A DNA stretch of 11,972 nucleotides from an uncultured bacterium (GTDB lineage Bacteria; Planctomycetota; Uabimicrobiia; Uabimicrobiales; JABWCH01), in assembly GCA_938003875.1 (NCBI GenBank), contig CALKWO010000289.1, positions 1 to 11,972 of the forward strand. Direction: 5' to 3'. Numbering within the stretch: position 1 is the stretch's first letter; each line of letters starts with the position of its first letter. The notes under the pieces were generated by a model that made no database searches, was not told the DNA's origin, and was given only the letters and a program-made list of their open reading frames with translations. Both the position numbers and the translations under genes were made by a program. Shown here piece by piece: positions 1-7,400 of this stretch.

Positions 1-52
1 CTTAATCGTTATCTTTATCGTCTAAATGGGGAACTTATTTAATTCCGATTCC

Positions 53-634
53 TTACTGATCTGTTTCTCTTATTTTTTGCAAAAGTTTCTGTGCGTCTTT
101 ATGATCTGGGGCGATCACGAGGAGCTTTTCCAAATCTTCTATAGCCAGTACCCACTTTTTTTGTTTGTAATACAGGAAAGCTCTTTTCCAAAGGCCATGA
201 GCAGAAGATGTAGCATGAGCCAGATATATCGTAAAATCCTGTATAGCATCTTCTTCTTTGCCTAAAAATTCGTTTGACAGTGCTCTTAAATAATAAAAAA
301 GGGGATTTTGATTGTATTTTTGTATTGCATTTGTCAGAAAGAGCAAAGATTTTTCATGGTCTTTTTGAAGCATAGACTCTATGGATTGTTCTATGTCTGT
401 CCAGGCAGAAAGTTCAGCCTGCCAGTCAGCGATCTGGGCAAGGCCAGCCTTCTGCATCTCTGCTATCTGATCCGCTTGTTTCTGCTTTTCTTTTTGCAAC
501 GCTTTTTTTTGAAAATAAGATTGATTCAATAAAACAATATTAAAAGCGATCAACAAAGCACAGACAGACAACAAAGCAAGAATAACTACATCCCTGGAAG
601 TTTTTTCCTTTACATCTATGCTTTCCATTGGCAT
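53..634 (-). CDS. Membrane-anchored TPR-repeat protein
   Basis: This is a 193-residue protein with one predicted N-terminal transmembrane segment (about residues 16-37, VVILALLSVCALLIAFNIVL). A charged, probably coiled-coil stretch rich in K, Q and E follows at about 40-80. Two helix-turn-helix units resembling tetratricopeptide repeats come next, at about 93-143 (with FYYLRALSNEFLGKEEDAIQ) and about 145-178 (with KRAFLYYKQKKWVLAIEDLE). TPRs are protein-binding scaffolds, so an anchoring or adaptor role is inferred. The topology is probably one membrane pass with the TPRs on the far side, but the orientation cannot be proved. It is the last gene of the three-gene operon: only 2 bp separate its ATG from the TAG of the kinase-like gene, and the SD-like GGAAATAGGA just upstream overlaps that stop. 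An alternative ATG lies two codons in (residue 3). The general class is fairly certain; the exact function is unknown. Confidence 0.8.
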   Translation of the reverse strand: MPMESIDVKEKTSRDVVILALLSVCALLIAFNIVLLNQSYFQKKALQKEKQKQADQIAEMQKAGLAQIADWQAELSAWTDIEQSIESMLQKDHEKSLLFLTNAIQKYNQNPLFYYLRALSNEFLGKEEDAIQDFTIYLAHATSSAHGLWKRAFLYYKQKKWVLAIEDLEKLLVIAPDHKDAQKLLQKIRETDQ

Positions 635-636
635 TC

Positions 637-2265
637 CTATTTCCAGATTTTTCCTAGAATCCCTTTATTCTTAGCATCCAGAAGAACCTTTTGGCTGCAT
701 AGAAATTCCCCTTCTTTATAAAGAATGACAAACAAGAAGGGCTGATCGGCTGTTTCTTTTTGATCTATTGCGATTCCACATCGCAGATCTTTCTTTTCCA
801 CGCTGATATAATCTCTTTCCTCTAAGCTACTCTCTCCTTTTTCATCCATAGAAATTTGTAATTTCCATTTTCCAGGATTGGCATCTTTTACTTCAATCAT
901 GAGATTGTTGCCCTGCGATAGACATTGCATAGAAGTAAAATCTTTTTCCATAATCGGAATGCCTCTGGTCATTTCTTTTTTTTCTGGATCTTGCCTTGCA
1001 AAAGCTTGTGTCTTTTTGATTTCTCTATAGTCTTCTCTGGAAGAGAATACTTGCTTTTCCGAAGGCAGCTCGATTTCTTCAAATCCAGGCAAGATAGTAA
1101 GAGGATTGAGGGCTTCTCCTGTTCCTTCTAAAACAGGAAGAATAGGCTCGATTACTTCGAGATTAGAGCTGGAAATACTAGATGCTTCTCCTGAACTACA
1201 GGAAGAGCAGAATTCTTTCGACAGATCAAAATCGTTTTTACAAGATGGGCATATTTTGCGATCCAGAGAACGGGGGTAGAAAACCTGCCTTTTGCATACA
1301 GGACATGCCTCCATGCCTTGAGAAGCGGAGAATCTCGGAGCTAGAATTCCGCAGTAAGGACAAGAAAACCCCTGATAGAGCGAACTGCGCGAAAGCTTAA
1401 TAGAAAAGCCTTCTGTTACCTGAAGAGAACGTTTTAGCAAATCCTCTCGTTTTAGCCCTGATTCTATCTCTCGTCCCATTTCCTGGCAAAAAGCATGGAC
1501 TTCATCGATAGTGACTGAGCCTGTCAGAAGCTTCTGGATATAAGGTGCCAGCTTGAAAGAAAAAAAACGGTATATCTCTTTGTCTTTCAGAAAAATAATA
1601 AACTTTTGGAGTATTTCCGTAGTAGCTAAAGGCTCATATATTCCATGATTCAAAGACATAATCTGAAGTATAAGCAATGCAAGAGCATACTGATCGTCTG
1701 GAATCAATTGGTTATTGGCAAGCTTTTTAAGATACACCTGAGGCCTCAAAAAATCCTGGTATTTTTCGACAAGAGATTCTTCTGGAAAGCAGATCAGCCC
1801 TGCTCTTATAAAATCAAAGCTTTTGTCTACCAACATAGTCTGAGAGCTGATATAGCCATGAAAATTTTTCCAGCGCAAGAGGGTAGAAGTAAGGTCTAAA
1901 ATAAAGAGATTGATATCTTTGCTCTTGAGCTTAGGCGTATTTTCAATAGAGATTCCTCGAAGATAGTCTGAACAGATATAACCGCCAAAGGGATCTGTTA
2001 CTAAAAAGTCGCAATTTTCATAGGTCAGGATACCATGGCAAACCACAAGACCATATCCATGCTGGTTGGACAGAACAGGCTTAGATTCCAGAGCATTGAT
2101 AATGCTGGAAAAGGTTTCATGGTCTTGGGACAAAGGCCTCAGGTCATACCATTCTTTTTCCCTGGTATTGCTAACCCTGAGAATTTTATGGTCTGTTTCA
2201 AAAATTTTATACTCCTGCGCTATTTCACTTTCTTTTGTCTTTAAGATTCCTGATATTTCAATCAT
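637..2265 (-). CDS. Pseudokinase-like / double zinc-ribbon signalling protein
   Basis: This 542-residue protein is counted from the ATG at 2265, which overlaps the stop of the phosphatase gene. An upstream in-frame start at 2322 would lie inside that gene and is less likely. Residues about 1-290 read like a Ser/Thr kinase fold with the catalytic residues lost. HGYISSQTMLV (136-146) aligns with HRDIKPENILI but has Y for the catalytic Asp, S for Lys and T for Asn. No DFG or glycine loop is seen. FLRPQVY (172-178) sits where the activation-segment end belongs, and DDQYALALLILQIM (190-203) resembles the DIYSLGxxLYEML helix. Two CxxC-type zinc ribbons follow (C302/C305 with C321/C324; C339/C342 with C353/C356), then a low-complexity linker and a C-terminal domain (about 440-542) that I do not recognise. 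The role is inferred to be non-catalytic scaffolding or regulation of the co-encoded phosphatase. The reading frame is certain; the kinase-fold call is motif-based. Confidence 0.75.
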   Translation of the reverse strand: MIEISGILKTKESEIAQEYKIFETDHKILRVSNTREKEWYDLRPLSQDHETFSSIINALESKPVLSNQHGYGLVVCHGILTYENCDFLVTDPFGGYICSDYLRGISIENTPKLKSKDINLFILDLTSTLLRWKNFHGYISSQTMLVDKSFDFIRAGLICFPEESLVEKYQDFLRPQVYLKKLANNQLIPDDQYALALLILQIMSLNHGIYEPLATTEILQKFIIFLKDKEIYRFFSFKLAPYIQKLLTGSVTIDEVHAFCQEMGREIESGLKREDLLKRSLQVTEGFSIKLSRSSLYQGFSCPYCGILAPRFSASQGMEACPVCKRQVFYPRSLDRKICPSCKNDFDLSKEFCSSCSSGEASSISSSNLEVIEPILPVLEGTGEALNPLTILPGFEEIELPSEKQVFSSREDYREIKKTQAFARQDPEKKEMTRGIPIMEKDFTSMQCLSQGNNLMIEVKDANPGKWKLQISMDEKGESSLEERDYISVEKKDLRCGIAIDQKETADQPFLFVILYKEGEFLCSQKVLLDAKNKGILGKIWK

Positions 2266-2280
2266 TACCAGAATGCCTTT
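2258..2280 (-). promoter_or_regulatory. Overlapping stop/start with SD, translational coupling
   Basis: The phosphatase gene ends in ATGATTGA: its TGA (2260-2258) lies 8 bp inside the ATG of the next gene (2265-2263). An AAAGG Shine-Dalgarno sequence at 2280-2276, 10 nt upstream, lies within the phosphatase coding sequence. The overlap decides the start of the pseudokinase gene and suggests coupled, roughly stoichiometric synthesis of the two proteins. Confidence 0.7.
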
Positions 2281-4633
2281 CAAAAGTAAACAACAAAACG
2301 TCATCTTCCAAAGGTTTGCCACCGCGCAACTGTTCCGTTTTTTCCTTGAAAAAATTTGCTATTTTTGTTCTTGGCAAATAGTCCATAAGGGAAGCAAAGG
2401 ATTCATAGGTACCCATAGATTCAATCAGACCATTGGTAGCTATAAATAGCACATCATAGGGTTTTAGTTCAATTCTATAAGGAGGCTTTAGATAATGTTC
2501 TTCCTGTGTTTTAAGCCCAATTCTAGGTACGCCTGCTTCTTTTAAAAAATGGCCGTTGCTTTGATTACGATTATAAATATAAAGATATGGTAAAGAAGCT
2601 CTTGTATAAGTAAAACTATGCTCCAAAGAATGGAAAATACCTAAAAGTCCTGCAAAACAGGAAAAACGTTCGTCGTTTTGGCGCAAAGACGATATTTGTT
2701 TGTGGAGAGAAAACAGAATTTTTTCACACGACTGGGTGCGCAGGTTTTCTATCTCTTTCTCTAATAATGCCTTTACCGTCATCAAATTGCAAGATTGTTC
2801 CAGCCCCGTCCCTTCCATATCTATGATGGCAATAGCATATCGGGCAAAGTCCAGAGGATAGATAAGGCATGTATCGCCGCCAGGCTGAGGAGAAAAATCG
2901 CAGTAAGTCTCAAAAGTATAGTTTGAAACCTGCGGTAAAGCATAAGGTCTGGACATTTGCTGAGCAAGTTTTTTGGTCAGGGCTTTCTGAGATACAGGAT
3001 TTCCTGGAGCAAGGAAAAATTCTTTCACTTCCTGAGGGCTAAGTTGATTTTCTTTTAACCCTTTTTCAATATAAGGAATGGCTCTTCCTGACTCGATCAA
3101 AAAAGACAATGTTTCATCATGCTGCTTGTTTTTTAAGCGATTTTGGACAACATCTTCAATCAATTCAGGAGAAAGAAGCTTCAATACATCTTCTGTGGAA
3201 AGCTTCAGGGTTTGAGAAATTTTATGGATGAATTCCTGGCTGATTTCTTCGCTTGTTGTATTTTCCAATTCTTCGAGAATCATTTGTTTGGCAAGCTCTG
3301 ATTCTTCCTGATCCTGCTGCCATTGCTGTAATCTTTGTTCCAATATCTGGATTTCCTGGAATCCTCCTTTTCTGTCTCGCTCCTGAGCAAGCTTGCTTTC
3401 CAGATCAGTATTCTTTTCTTGCAAATGACGGACGATTTTTTGCAAATTGGTATTGTGTTTTTTCAATTTCACAATCAAGTCTTTTAAGCGGGAATTTTTT
3501 TTGTGAATCAGAATCAAATCCGAGAATTCGTCTTCAATATCCAATACGCCTACCTTGATAGGGTTGATTTTTATATGAGGAATATCTTCGATTTTCTGAT
3601 ATACTTCCAGCTTATTTTCTGTTTTTTCAATAATATACCTGACGCTTTTGCTCGCATCCCGAATAGCCCACTTGTTTCCTAATGTTACAATTTCAATCTT
3701 GGAATCTTCGCCAATAGGATACCTTACCCCAAATTTGCCTTGCAATTCTTCTGGAAATTGTTTTTGATCCAGATAGGGCTGATAGTCTGGTTTAATGCTG
3801 AAAAGAAGCTTGTCTTTGCCTCGAATTTTATAGATCAAAGAAAACAAATCTTCTACATCCATGCCAGCCTTTATAACAAGACTGTCCAGGCGATCTTTTC
3901 TATCCCCTTTTACAACATATATGGCTTTTCGGAAAAAGTCTGATTTCCTCAATTCTGAGTATTCCAGATCAAACTCTGCATCCTCGAAGAAAATGTGAAA
4001 ACCTTCTGGCTCGATATCTTCGCTGCGGATTTTTCCCAAAGGATATCGGATAATAAATGTGATTCTGGAATAGCGCGAAAGAACTTCTTCGATATTAGAA
4101 GTAAGCTGGTTATGAGTGGCAATCCAGTCTCCGTGCATTTTTTGCAGGGCTTCCTTGAGCTTTGCATCCTGTGTCTTTTGGTAATCGCTTATGGCACGAA
4201 CCATAGTATTCAACTGCTGAGATGGATAGAGAAGAATGGAGAGTATTGCTTCGAATATTTTTTCTGTAAGCTCAAAATCTCTAAGATATACGTTGGTAAG
4301 AACCTGTGGCGGTCTTGGCCCTTCCCCTCTCAGATACTCCAGTAAGGTCTTTACATCTGCTTCTCTTCGTATCAGAATAGAGTGGATCCTATTGACTTTT
4401 AAAAACTGATAGAGTGTATTAGTATAATCATCAAAGGGTTTTTGGACTTCATATTTTCTGTTTTGAAATATTAAAGGAAAAACCCTTAAGCCTTTTTTCA
4501 TGATTAAAAAATAGTAGCCTACGCCTTCCTGTCCTTTTTCACAAAGAGAATAAAGCTTTTTTTCCAAAATGGAAAAAATTTTGGCAGAAGAAGTTGGGTC
4601 AAGGCTTGTCAGTAAATCATATAATTCTTTCAT
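2258..4633 (-). CDS. SpoIIE/PP2C-type phosphatase with large N-terminal regulatory region
   Basis: This is a 791-residue cytoplasmic protein with no signal peptide or membrane segment. Residues about 1-365 are an unrecognised region. A stretch NRIHSILIRREADVKTLLEYL (81-101) recalls the beta-helix segment found ahead of other bacterial signalling domains. A coiled coil spans about 375-460, and a helical region runs to about 560. The C-terminal part (about 570-787) matches SpoIIE/RsbU phosphatases: GGD (585-587), IDMEGTG (604-610, for GDVSGxG), the central FAGLLGIF...Y.RAS.PYLYIYNR strand-helix segment (660-690), DVLFIATNGLIES (727-739) and DDVLLFTFE (777-785). These enzymes dephosphorylate phosphoserine on partner-switching antagonists using Mn/Mg. 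The normally invariant Asp of TDG is Asn734 here, so activity may be reduced or lost. First gene of the operon, with a promoter-like sequence upstream. No anti-anti-sigma partner is encoded in the window. Confidence 0.85.
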   Translation of the reverse strand: MKELYDLLTSLDPTSSAKIFSILEKKLYSLCEKGQEGVGYYFLIMKKGLRVFPLIFQNRKYEVQKPFDDYTNTLYQFLKVNRIHSILIRREADVKTLLEYLRGEGPRPPQVLTNVYLRDFELTEKIFEAILSILLYPSQQLNTMVRAISDYQKTQDAKLKEALQKMHGDWIATHNQLTSNIEEVLSRYSRITFIIRYPLGKIRSEDIEPEGFHIFFEDAEFDLEYSELRKSDFFRKAIYVVKGDRKDRLDSLVIKAGMDVEDLFSLIYKIRGKDKLLFSIKPDYQPYLDQKQFPEELQGKFGVRYPIGEDSKIEIVTLGNKWAIRDASKSVRYIIEKTENKLEVYQKIEDIPHIKINPIKVGVLDIEDEFSDLILIHKKNSRLKDLIVKLKKHNTNLQKIVRHLQEKNTDLESKLAQERDRKGGFQEIQILEQRLQQWQQDQEESELAKQMILEELENTTSEEISQEFIHKISQTLKLSTEDVLKLLSPELIEDVVQNRLKNKQHDETLSFLIESGRAIPYIEKGLKENQLSPQEVKEFFLAPGNPVSQKALTKKLAQQMSRPYALPQVSNYTFETYCDFSPQPGGDTCLIYPLDFARYAIAIIDMEGTGLEQSCNLMTVKALLEKEIENLRTQSCEKILFSLHKQISSLRQNDERFSCFAGLLGIFHSLEHSFTYTRASLPYLYIYNRNQSNGHFLKEAGVPRIGLKTQEEHYLKPPYRIELKPYDVLFIATNGLIESMGTYESFASLMDYLPRTKIANFFKEKTEQLRGGKPLEDDVLLFTFERHSGND

Positions 4634-4680
4634 CTTTAGAGTCCTATTGGTGGTTTTCTATATAAACGTGTAGCTAAAAT

Positions 4681-4709
4681 ATCATAGCAAGAAAGCTCTT
4701 TTTTTCCAA
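4681..4709 (-). promoter_or_regulatory. Predicted sigma70-like promoter for the phosphatase operon
   Basis: On the minus strand, TTGGAA (4709-4704) and TATGAT (4686-4681) are separated by exactly 17 bp, matching 4 of 6 and 5 of 6 consensus positions. A start near 4674 would give a leader of about 40 nt before the ATG at 4633. The spacer and flanks are AT-rich, so a chance match cannot be excluded. Confidence 0.45.
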
Positions 4710-4760
4710 GATTTTTTTCATTACTACGTTTTTATTTTTCTTGTATACGCCTTGCTACAA

Positions 4761-4791
4761 AGAAGACTGATTTTCTTATCATCGGTCTTCT
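4761..4791 (-). repeat. Inverted repeat at the 3' end of the sirtuin gene, possible terminator
   Basis: AGAAGACTGAT (4761-4771) and ATCGGTCTTCT (4781-4791) form an 11-bp stem with one mismatch around a 9-nt loop that contains most of the sirtuin stop codon. Downstream in the minus direction only TTGT follows rather than a clear T-run, so this is at best a weak intrinsic terminator separating the sirtuin transcript from the phosphatase operon. Confidence 0.35.
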
Positions 4792-5582
4792 TCCCAGGCA
4801 TCACGGCAGGATACACCACAACTTTTGATTTTTTCCAGACTCTTTTGGACAGCAGGATGGAAAATTTCCAGGGCATCTCCTTCTAGCCGTAAGGTAAGTC
4901 TGGAATGAGAATCATGATCTGTGGGGCCTTTATTAATAATAATATAGGGAGTACCCCTTTCGGCTGCCAGAAGTGGTATAGATTGAGCAGGATAAACAGA
5001 GAGAGTGGATCCTATGCTTAAAACCAGATCGCAAGACAAAGCATGTTGCCCTGCCAGAAGTAAGTCTTCTTCTTTAAGATTTTGCCCAAAACTGATGGTT
5101 GCTGGCTTGAGAAAACCACCACACTTGCAACGAGGGCAAACGCGATTTTGTAAAAAATATTCTATATAAGGATCTGGGCTACTCCATTCATGGCATGTCT
5201 GGCATTCTACAGAGCGTGCTGTTCCATGCAGCTCAATCAGTTTTCTAGGAGAAGTTCCTGCTAAAAGGTGTAAGCCATCTATATTTTGTGTGACAACACA
5301 TTCGAGCTTTTGTGCCAGTTCCAAATCAACAATAGCTTGATGAATCAGATTAGGCTTGGCATTATGGTATTGCTCCCAATCGTGTGCATAAAATTTCCAG
5401 TAAGTTGTCCTTGCTTTTTCTGAATTCATAAAATCCTGGTAGTCAACAGGCTTTCTTTCTTTCCATATGCCTTTCGCACCCCGATAGTCAGGGATACCAC
5501 TGTGTGTAGAAATCCCTGCACCTGTAAACACAAGGATTCTTCTGGCAGAGCGTAAAAAATCTACCAATGGTTCATGAAGCAT
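4779..5582 (-). CDS. NAD-dependent protein deacylase, Sir2 family (SIRT4/class II-like)
   Basis: This 267-residue single-domain sirtuin uses NAD+ to remove acyl groups from lysines, releasing nicotinamide and O-acyl-ADP-ribose. All family motifs are present: TGAGIS (20-25), GIPDYRG (29-35), TQNIDGLH (98-105), catalytic His119 in ELHG, a zinc site of C127/C130 and C149/C152 with an extra C154, GSTLSVYPA (191-199), IIIN (214-217) and the LEGDA end (233-237). The Tyr in PDYRG and the following DF..S..AR..YW segment resemble SIRT4 and actinobacterial class II sirtuins rather than CobB, whose YxxR acyl-pocket motif I do not see. The ATG at 5582 is preferred over a TTG at 5606 because AAGGAAG sits 5 nt upstream of it. 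The gene appears monocistronic, 145 bp upstream of the phosphatase gene. The substrate is unknown. Confidence 0.93.
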   Translation of the reverse strand: MLHEPLVDFLRSARRILVFTGAGISTHSGIPDYRGAKGIWKERKPVDYQDFMNSEKARTTYWKFYAHDWEQYHNAKPNLIHQAIVDLELAQKLECVVTQNIDGLHLLAGTSPRKLIELHGTARSVECQTCHEWSSPDPYIEYFLQNRVCPRCKCGGFLKPATISFGQNLKEEDLLLAGQHALSCDLVLSIGSTLSVYPAQSIPLLAAERGTPYIIINKGPTDHDSHSRLTLRLEGDALEIFHPAVQKSLEKIKSCGVSCRDAWEEDR

Positions 5583-5587
5583 GAAAT

Positions 5588-5594
5588 CTTCCTT
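5588..5594 (-). promoter_or_regulatory. Shine-Dalgarno deciding the sirtuin start
   Basis: AAGGAAG (5594-5588) lies 5 nt before the ATG at 5582. The alternative TTG at 5606 is upstream of this site and would place the SD inside the coding sequence, so the ATG start is favoured. Confidence 0.6.
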
Positions 5595-5656
5595 AAATGA
5601 TAACAAGAAGGATAAGATATGAATTTTGTTAAGTTTAAGTCTTCTATCTTAATAGA

Positions 5657-5760
5657 TTGTAGCCAGGGTTGCGCCGAAAAAGCCGTGTCTGCTTAAAGGC
5701 CGAACGCCAGCGCAATCCCTGTTTCTTTGGTCGAGTCAGAAACTATTCCTGCGGCTACAA
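5657..5760. repeat. Dispersed palindromic element, copy 1 (complete ends)
   Basis: This ~104-bp element is bounded by the perfect 8-bp inverted ends TTGTAGCC (5657-5664) and GGCTACAA (5753-5760). Inside are stem arms AGGGTTGCGCCG (5665-5676) and CAGCGCAATCCCTG (5708-5721), which pair with one bulged base. A second copy at 11804-11884 shares the left end and both stem arms, while the ~28 bp between the arms is largely different. The right end of this copy (CCTGCGGCTACAA) matches the reverse complement of copy 2's left end, confirming terminal symmetry. It lies 36 bp past the stop of the downstream LamG gene and upstream of the sirtuin. No ORF is present, so it is REP- or MITE-like or a structured RNA. 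Confidence 0.8.
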
Positions 5761-5795
5761 ATATGAGTAGTTCTTTTTATCAAAAGACTTTTGTT

Positions 5796-6584
5796 TCATA
5801 ACCTATGACATTGCCAAATTATGAAGCTAAGGGCTATAATAGTAAGCAGGAGGCAGGAAGGCTCTGGAACGGGTATGCTGGTTGTCCCGATGTTGCCTGA
5901 AGAATACTGAGTAATTTCAGAGGTACTCAAGGCATAGTTGTAAACAGCCGCATTGTCAATCGTGCCAATATGCTTAGCATGAAAGTTAGCACCACCAATG
6001 GTCAGAGGATCAGTGCTGGTATATGGATTCATACTAACAGTGTGTGTGCCTACTTGAGTGCCGTTCAAGTACAACCTTGCGACGCTGCCATCATAAGTTC
6101 CTACCATATGATATACTGTATTTAGCTGTACTATGGCACTCAAGCGGGCATCTACATTTCCATTCGCGCCATACATCTGGAACAAAAAATAGCCAGTGGT
6201 AGTGCTGGGATGATACCATAAGCCATAATTTCTTGGGCCTGCTTCTCCTTTGCCAATGACTCTTACCCAGTCCAATGCTCTTGAAGTTACGATAAATGTA
6301 GCCTCAAGAGTAATCTGATTTCCTAGCCTCAAAGATGCATTATCTGCTATAGAGACCTGATCGCTACCATCGAATTGCAGTGCCTTGCCATACAAACCAG
6401 ATACACTTTCTGCTCCTCCCAAAGAAACAGAATTGTTATTATGTCCTGATGCATCATAAAGATTTCCATTGACAAAGTATTCCATATCATAGGCCGCCAC
6501 TGCATCTGTAAAACTGGCAGCGTATGAGGAAGTGGATATCATTAGCATCAGAGTAAAAAGAATAAAAAGGGGTAATTTTATCAT
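5796..6584 (-). CDS. Secreted LamG/concanavalin-fold protein with PEP-CTERM sorting signal
   Basis: This 262-residue exported protein has an N-terminal signal peptide (1-22, cleavage likely near SYAA). A single LamG/jelly-roll domain spans about 27-232, with typical elements ALQFDGSDQVSI (68-79), ITLEATF (91-97), VYHMVGTYDG (157-166), ARLYLNG (169-175) and IGTIDNAAVYNYAL (206-219). The C-terminus is a textbook PEP-CTERM tail: PVPEPS (238-243), a hydrophobic helix (244-258) and a short basic end (CHRL). In known systems this tail is cut by an exosortase, and the protein is delivered to the outer surface or matrix. The LamG fold usually binds glycans or proteins; the ligand here is unknown. Its ATG overlaps the stop of the preceding LamG gene as ATGA, so the two are co-translated. 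No exosortase gene lies in the window. Confidence 0.85.
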   Translation of the reverse strand: MIKLPLFILFTLMLMISTSSYAASFTDAVAAYDMEYFVNGNLYDASGHNNNSVSLGGAESVSGLYGKALQFDGSDQVSIADNASLRLGNQITLEATFIVTSRALDWVRVIGKGEAGPRNYGLWYHPSTTTGYFLFQMYGANGNVDARLSAIVQLNTVYHMVGTYDGSVARLYLNGTQVGTHTVSMNPYTSTDPLTIGGANFHAKHIGTIDNAAVYNYALSTSEITQYSSGNIGTTSIPVPEPSCLLLTIIALSFIIWQCHRL

Positions 6585-6596
6585 GTATGTCTCCTT
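6581..6596 (-). promoter_or_regulatory. ATGA junction with strong SD between the two LamG genes
   Basis: AAGGAG (6596-6591) lies 6 nt before the ATG at 6584, and the TGA of the upstream gene (6583-6581) overlaps that ATG as ATGA. The SD is inside the last codons of the upstream gene, indicating translational coupling and confirming the start. Confidence 0.8.
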
Positions 6597-7339
6597 AAAA
6601 AGTTAGAGAGATGAGATTTCGTACCTCTTTGTATGCAAAAGGATAGTGCCAGGAGCATAAAAAAACAAGTAGAAAGTTCTGGCACAATTCCGTTAAGCCT
6701 AATATTGTCTAGCTGTGAAGCGTTCAATGCTTCCGAATAGAAGAAAACTTCATCGATTGTCCCAATAAAGTATTCTACTCCGCCAGAAAGAGGATTTCGA
6801 CCGATATTTGTGTAGCTGTAGCCTTCGCCAAGCCCGCTTGTAGAGGAATACGTTACTCCATTGACATAAAGCATTGCTGTTGATGTAGCCTGATTGTAGG
6901 ATACAGCAATGAATACCCATTCTTCTAAGCTTACTGGGCTATAGCCTATCACTCCTGATCCTTTAAAGGCTGACCAGCCTGTTCCTCCGCCTCTGGAATC
7001 AATACCAAGACTTCTATCATAGCCACCATTATCATGAGATATGACCTGGCGCACAGGGCTGGAATTGGATGCTTTTACCCATGCACCCATTGTCAATTGT
7101 GTCAATGCGCTCGGATTGATATTCAGGCCGCTATATATATAGTCTGACCCATCAAAATAGAATGCTTGCCCTCTATATCCTGATACCAGAGTCGCTCCGT
7201 AGTTTGTTCCATGATATCCTGACCCGCTAAAATCATCGGCATTGCCTTCAAATGAATAATAGGCAATCAGGGAAGCACTGGACAAGGGTAAAAAAAATAA
7301 AAAATAGAGAATCAATAAAACAATTTTTATTTTTCTCAT
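6581..7339 (-). CDS. Secreted LamG-domain protein with degenerate PEP-CTERM-like tail
   Basis: This 252-residue protein has a signal peptide at 1-22 (KIKIVLLILYFLFFLPLSSA). One LamG/jelly-roll domain covers about 24-216, with LIAYYSFEGNADDFSGSG (24-41), AFYFDGSDYI (59-68), LTMGAWVKA (82-90), EWVFIAVSYN (140-149), AMLYVNGV (155-162) and FIGTIDEVFFYSEALN (191-206). The tail resembles PEP-CTERM (VPELS at 219-223, hydrophobic 224-236, then basic residues), but the second Pro of the PEP motif is Leu and about 15 residues extend beyond the usual end. These extra residues encode the SD of the next gene. A strong AAAGGAG sits 5 nt ahead of the ATG. It pairs with the gene starting at 6584: both have the same fold and presumably the same surface destination, but the sequences are clearly diverged, suggesting an old duplication. 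The ligand is unknown. Confidence 0.82.
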   Translation of the reverse strand: MRKIKIVLLILYFLFFLPLSSASLIAYYSFEGNADDFSGSGYHGTNYGATLVSGYRGQAFYFDGSDYIYSGLNINPSALTQLTMGAWVKASNSSPVRQVISHDNGGYDRSLGIDSRGGGTGWSAFKGSGVIGYSPVSLEEWVFIAVSYNQATSTAMLYVNGVTYSSTSGLGEGYSYTNIGRNPLSGGVEYFIGTIDEVFFYSEALNASQLDNIRLNGIVPELSTCFFMLLALSFCIQRGTKSHLSNFLRRHT

Positions 7340-7400
7340 CTTCGCTCCTTTCCTTTTGTCTCAATAGTATTTTTGGAATGCAGAAAAATTTCAATTGCCA

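Noticed and set aside
1..52. Possible start of another minus-strand gene at the left edge
   Set aside because: Only 52 bp are visible, with no convincing start codon and SD.
2266..2322. N-terminal extension of the pseudokinase gene starting at 2322
   Set aside because: It lies entirely inside the phosphatase coding sequence, whereas the ATG at 2265 has an SD and a typical stop/start overlap.
5761..5795. CAAAAGACTTTTG as terminator of the LamG operon
   Set aside because: It is a palindrome with only a 1-nt centre, and no T-run follows in the minus direction.
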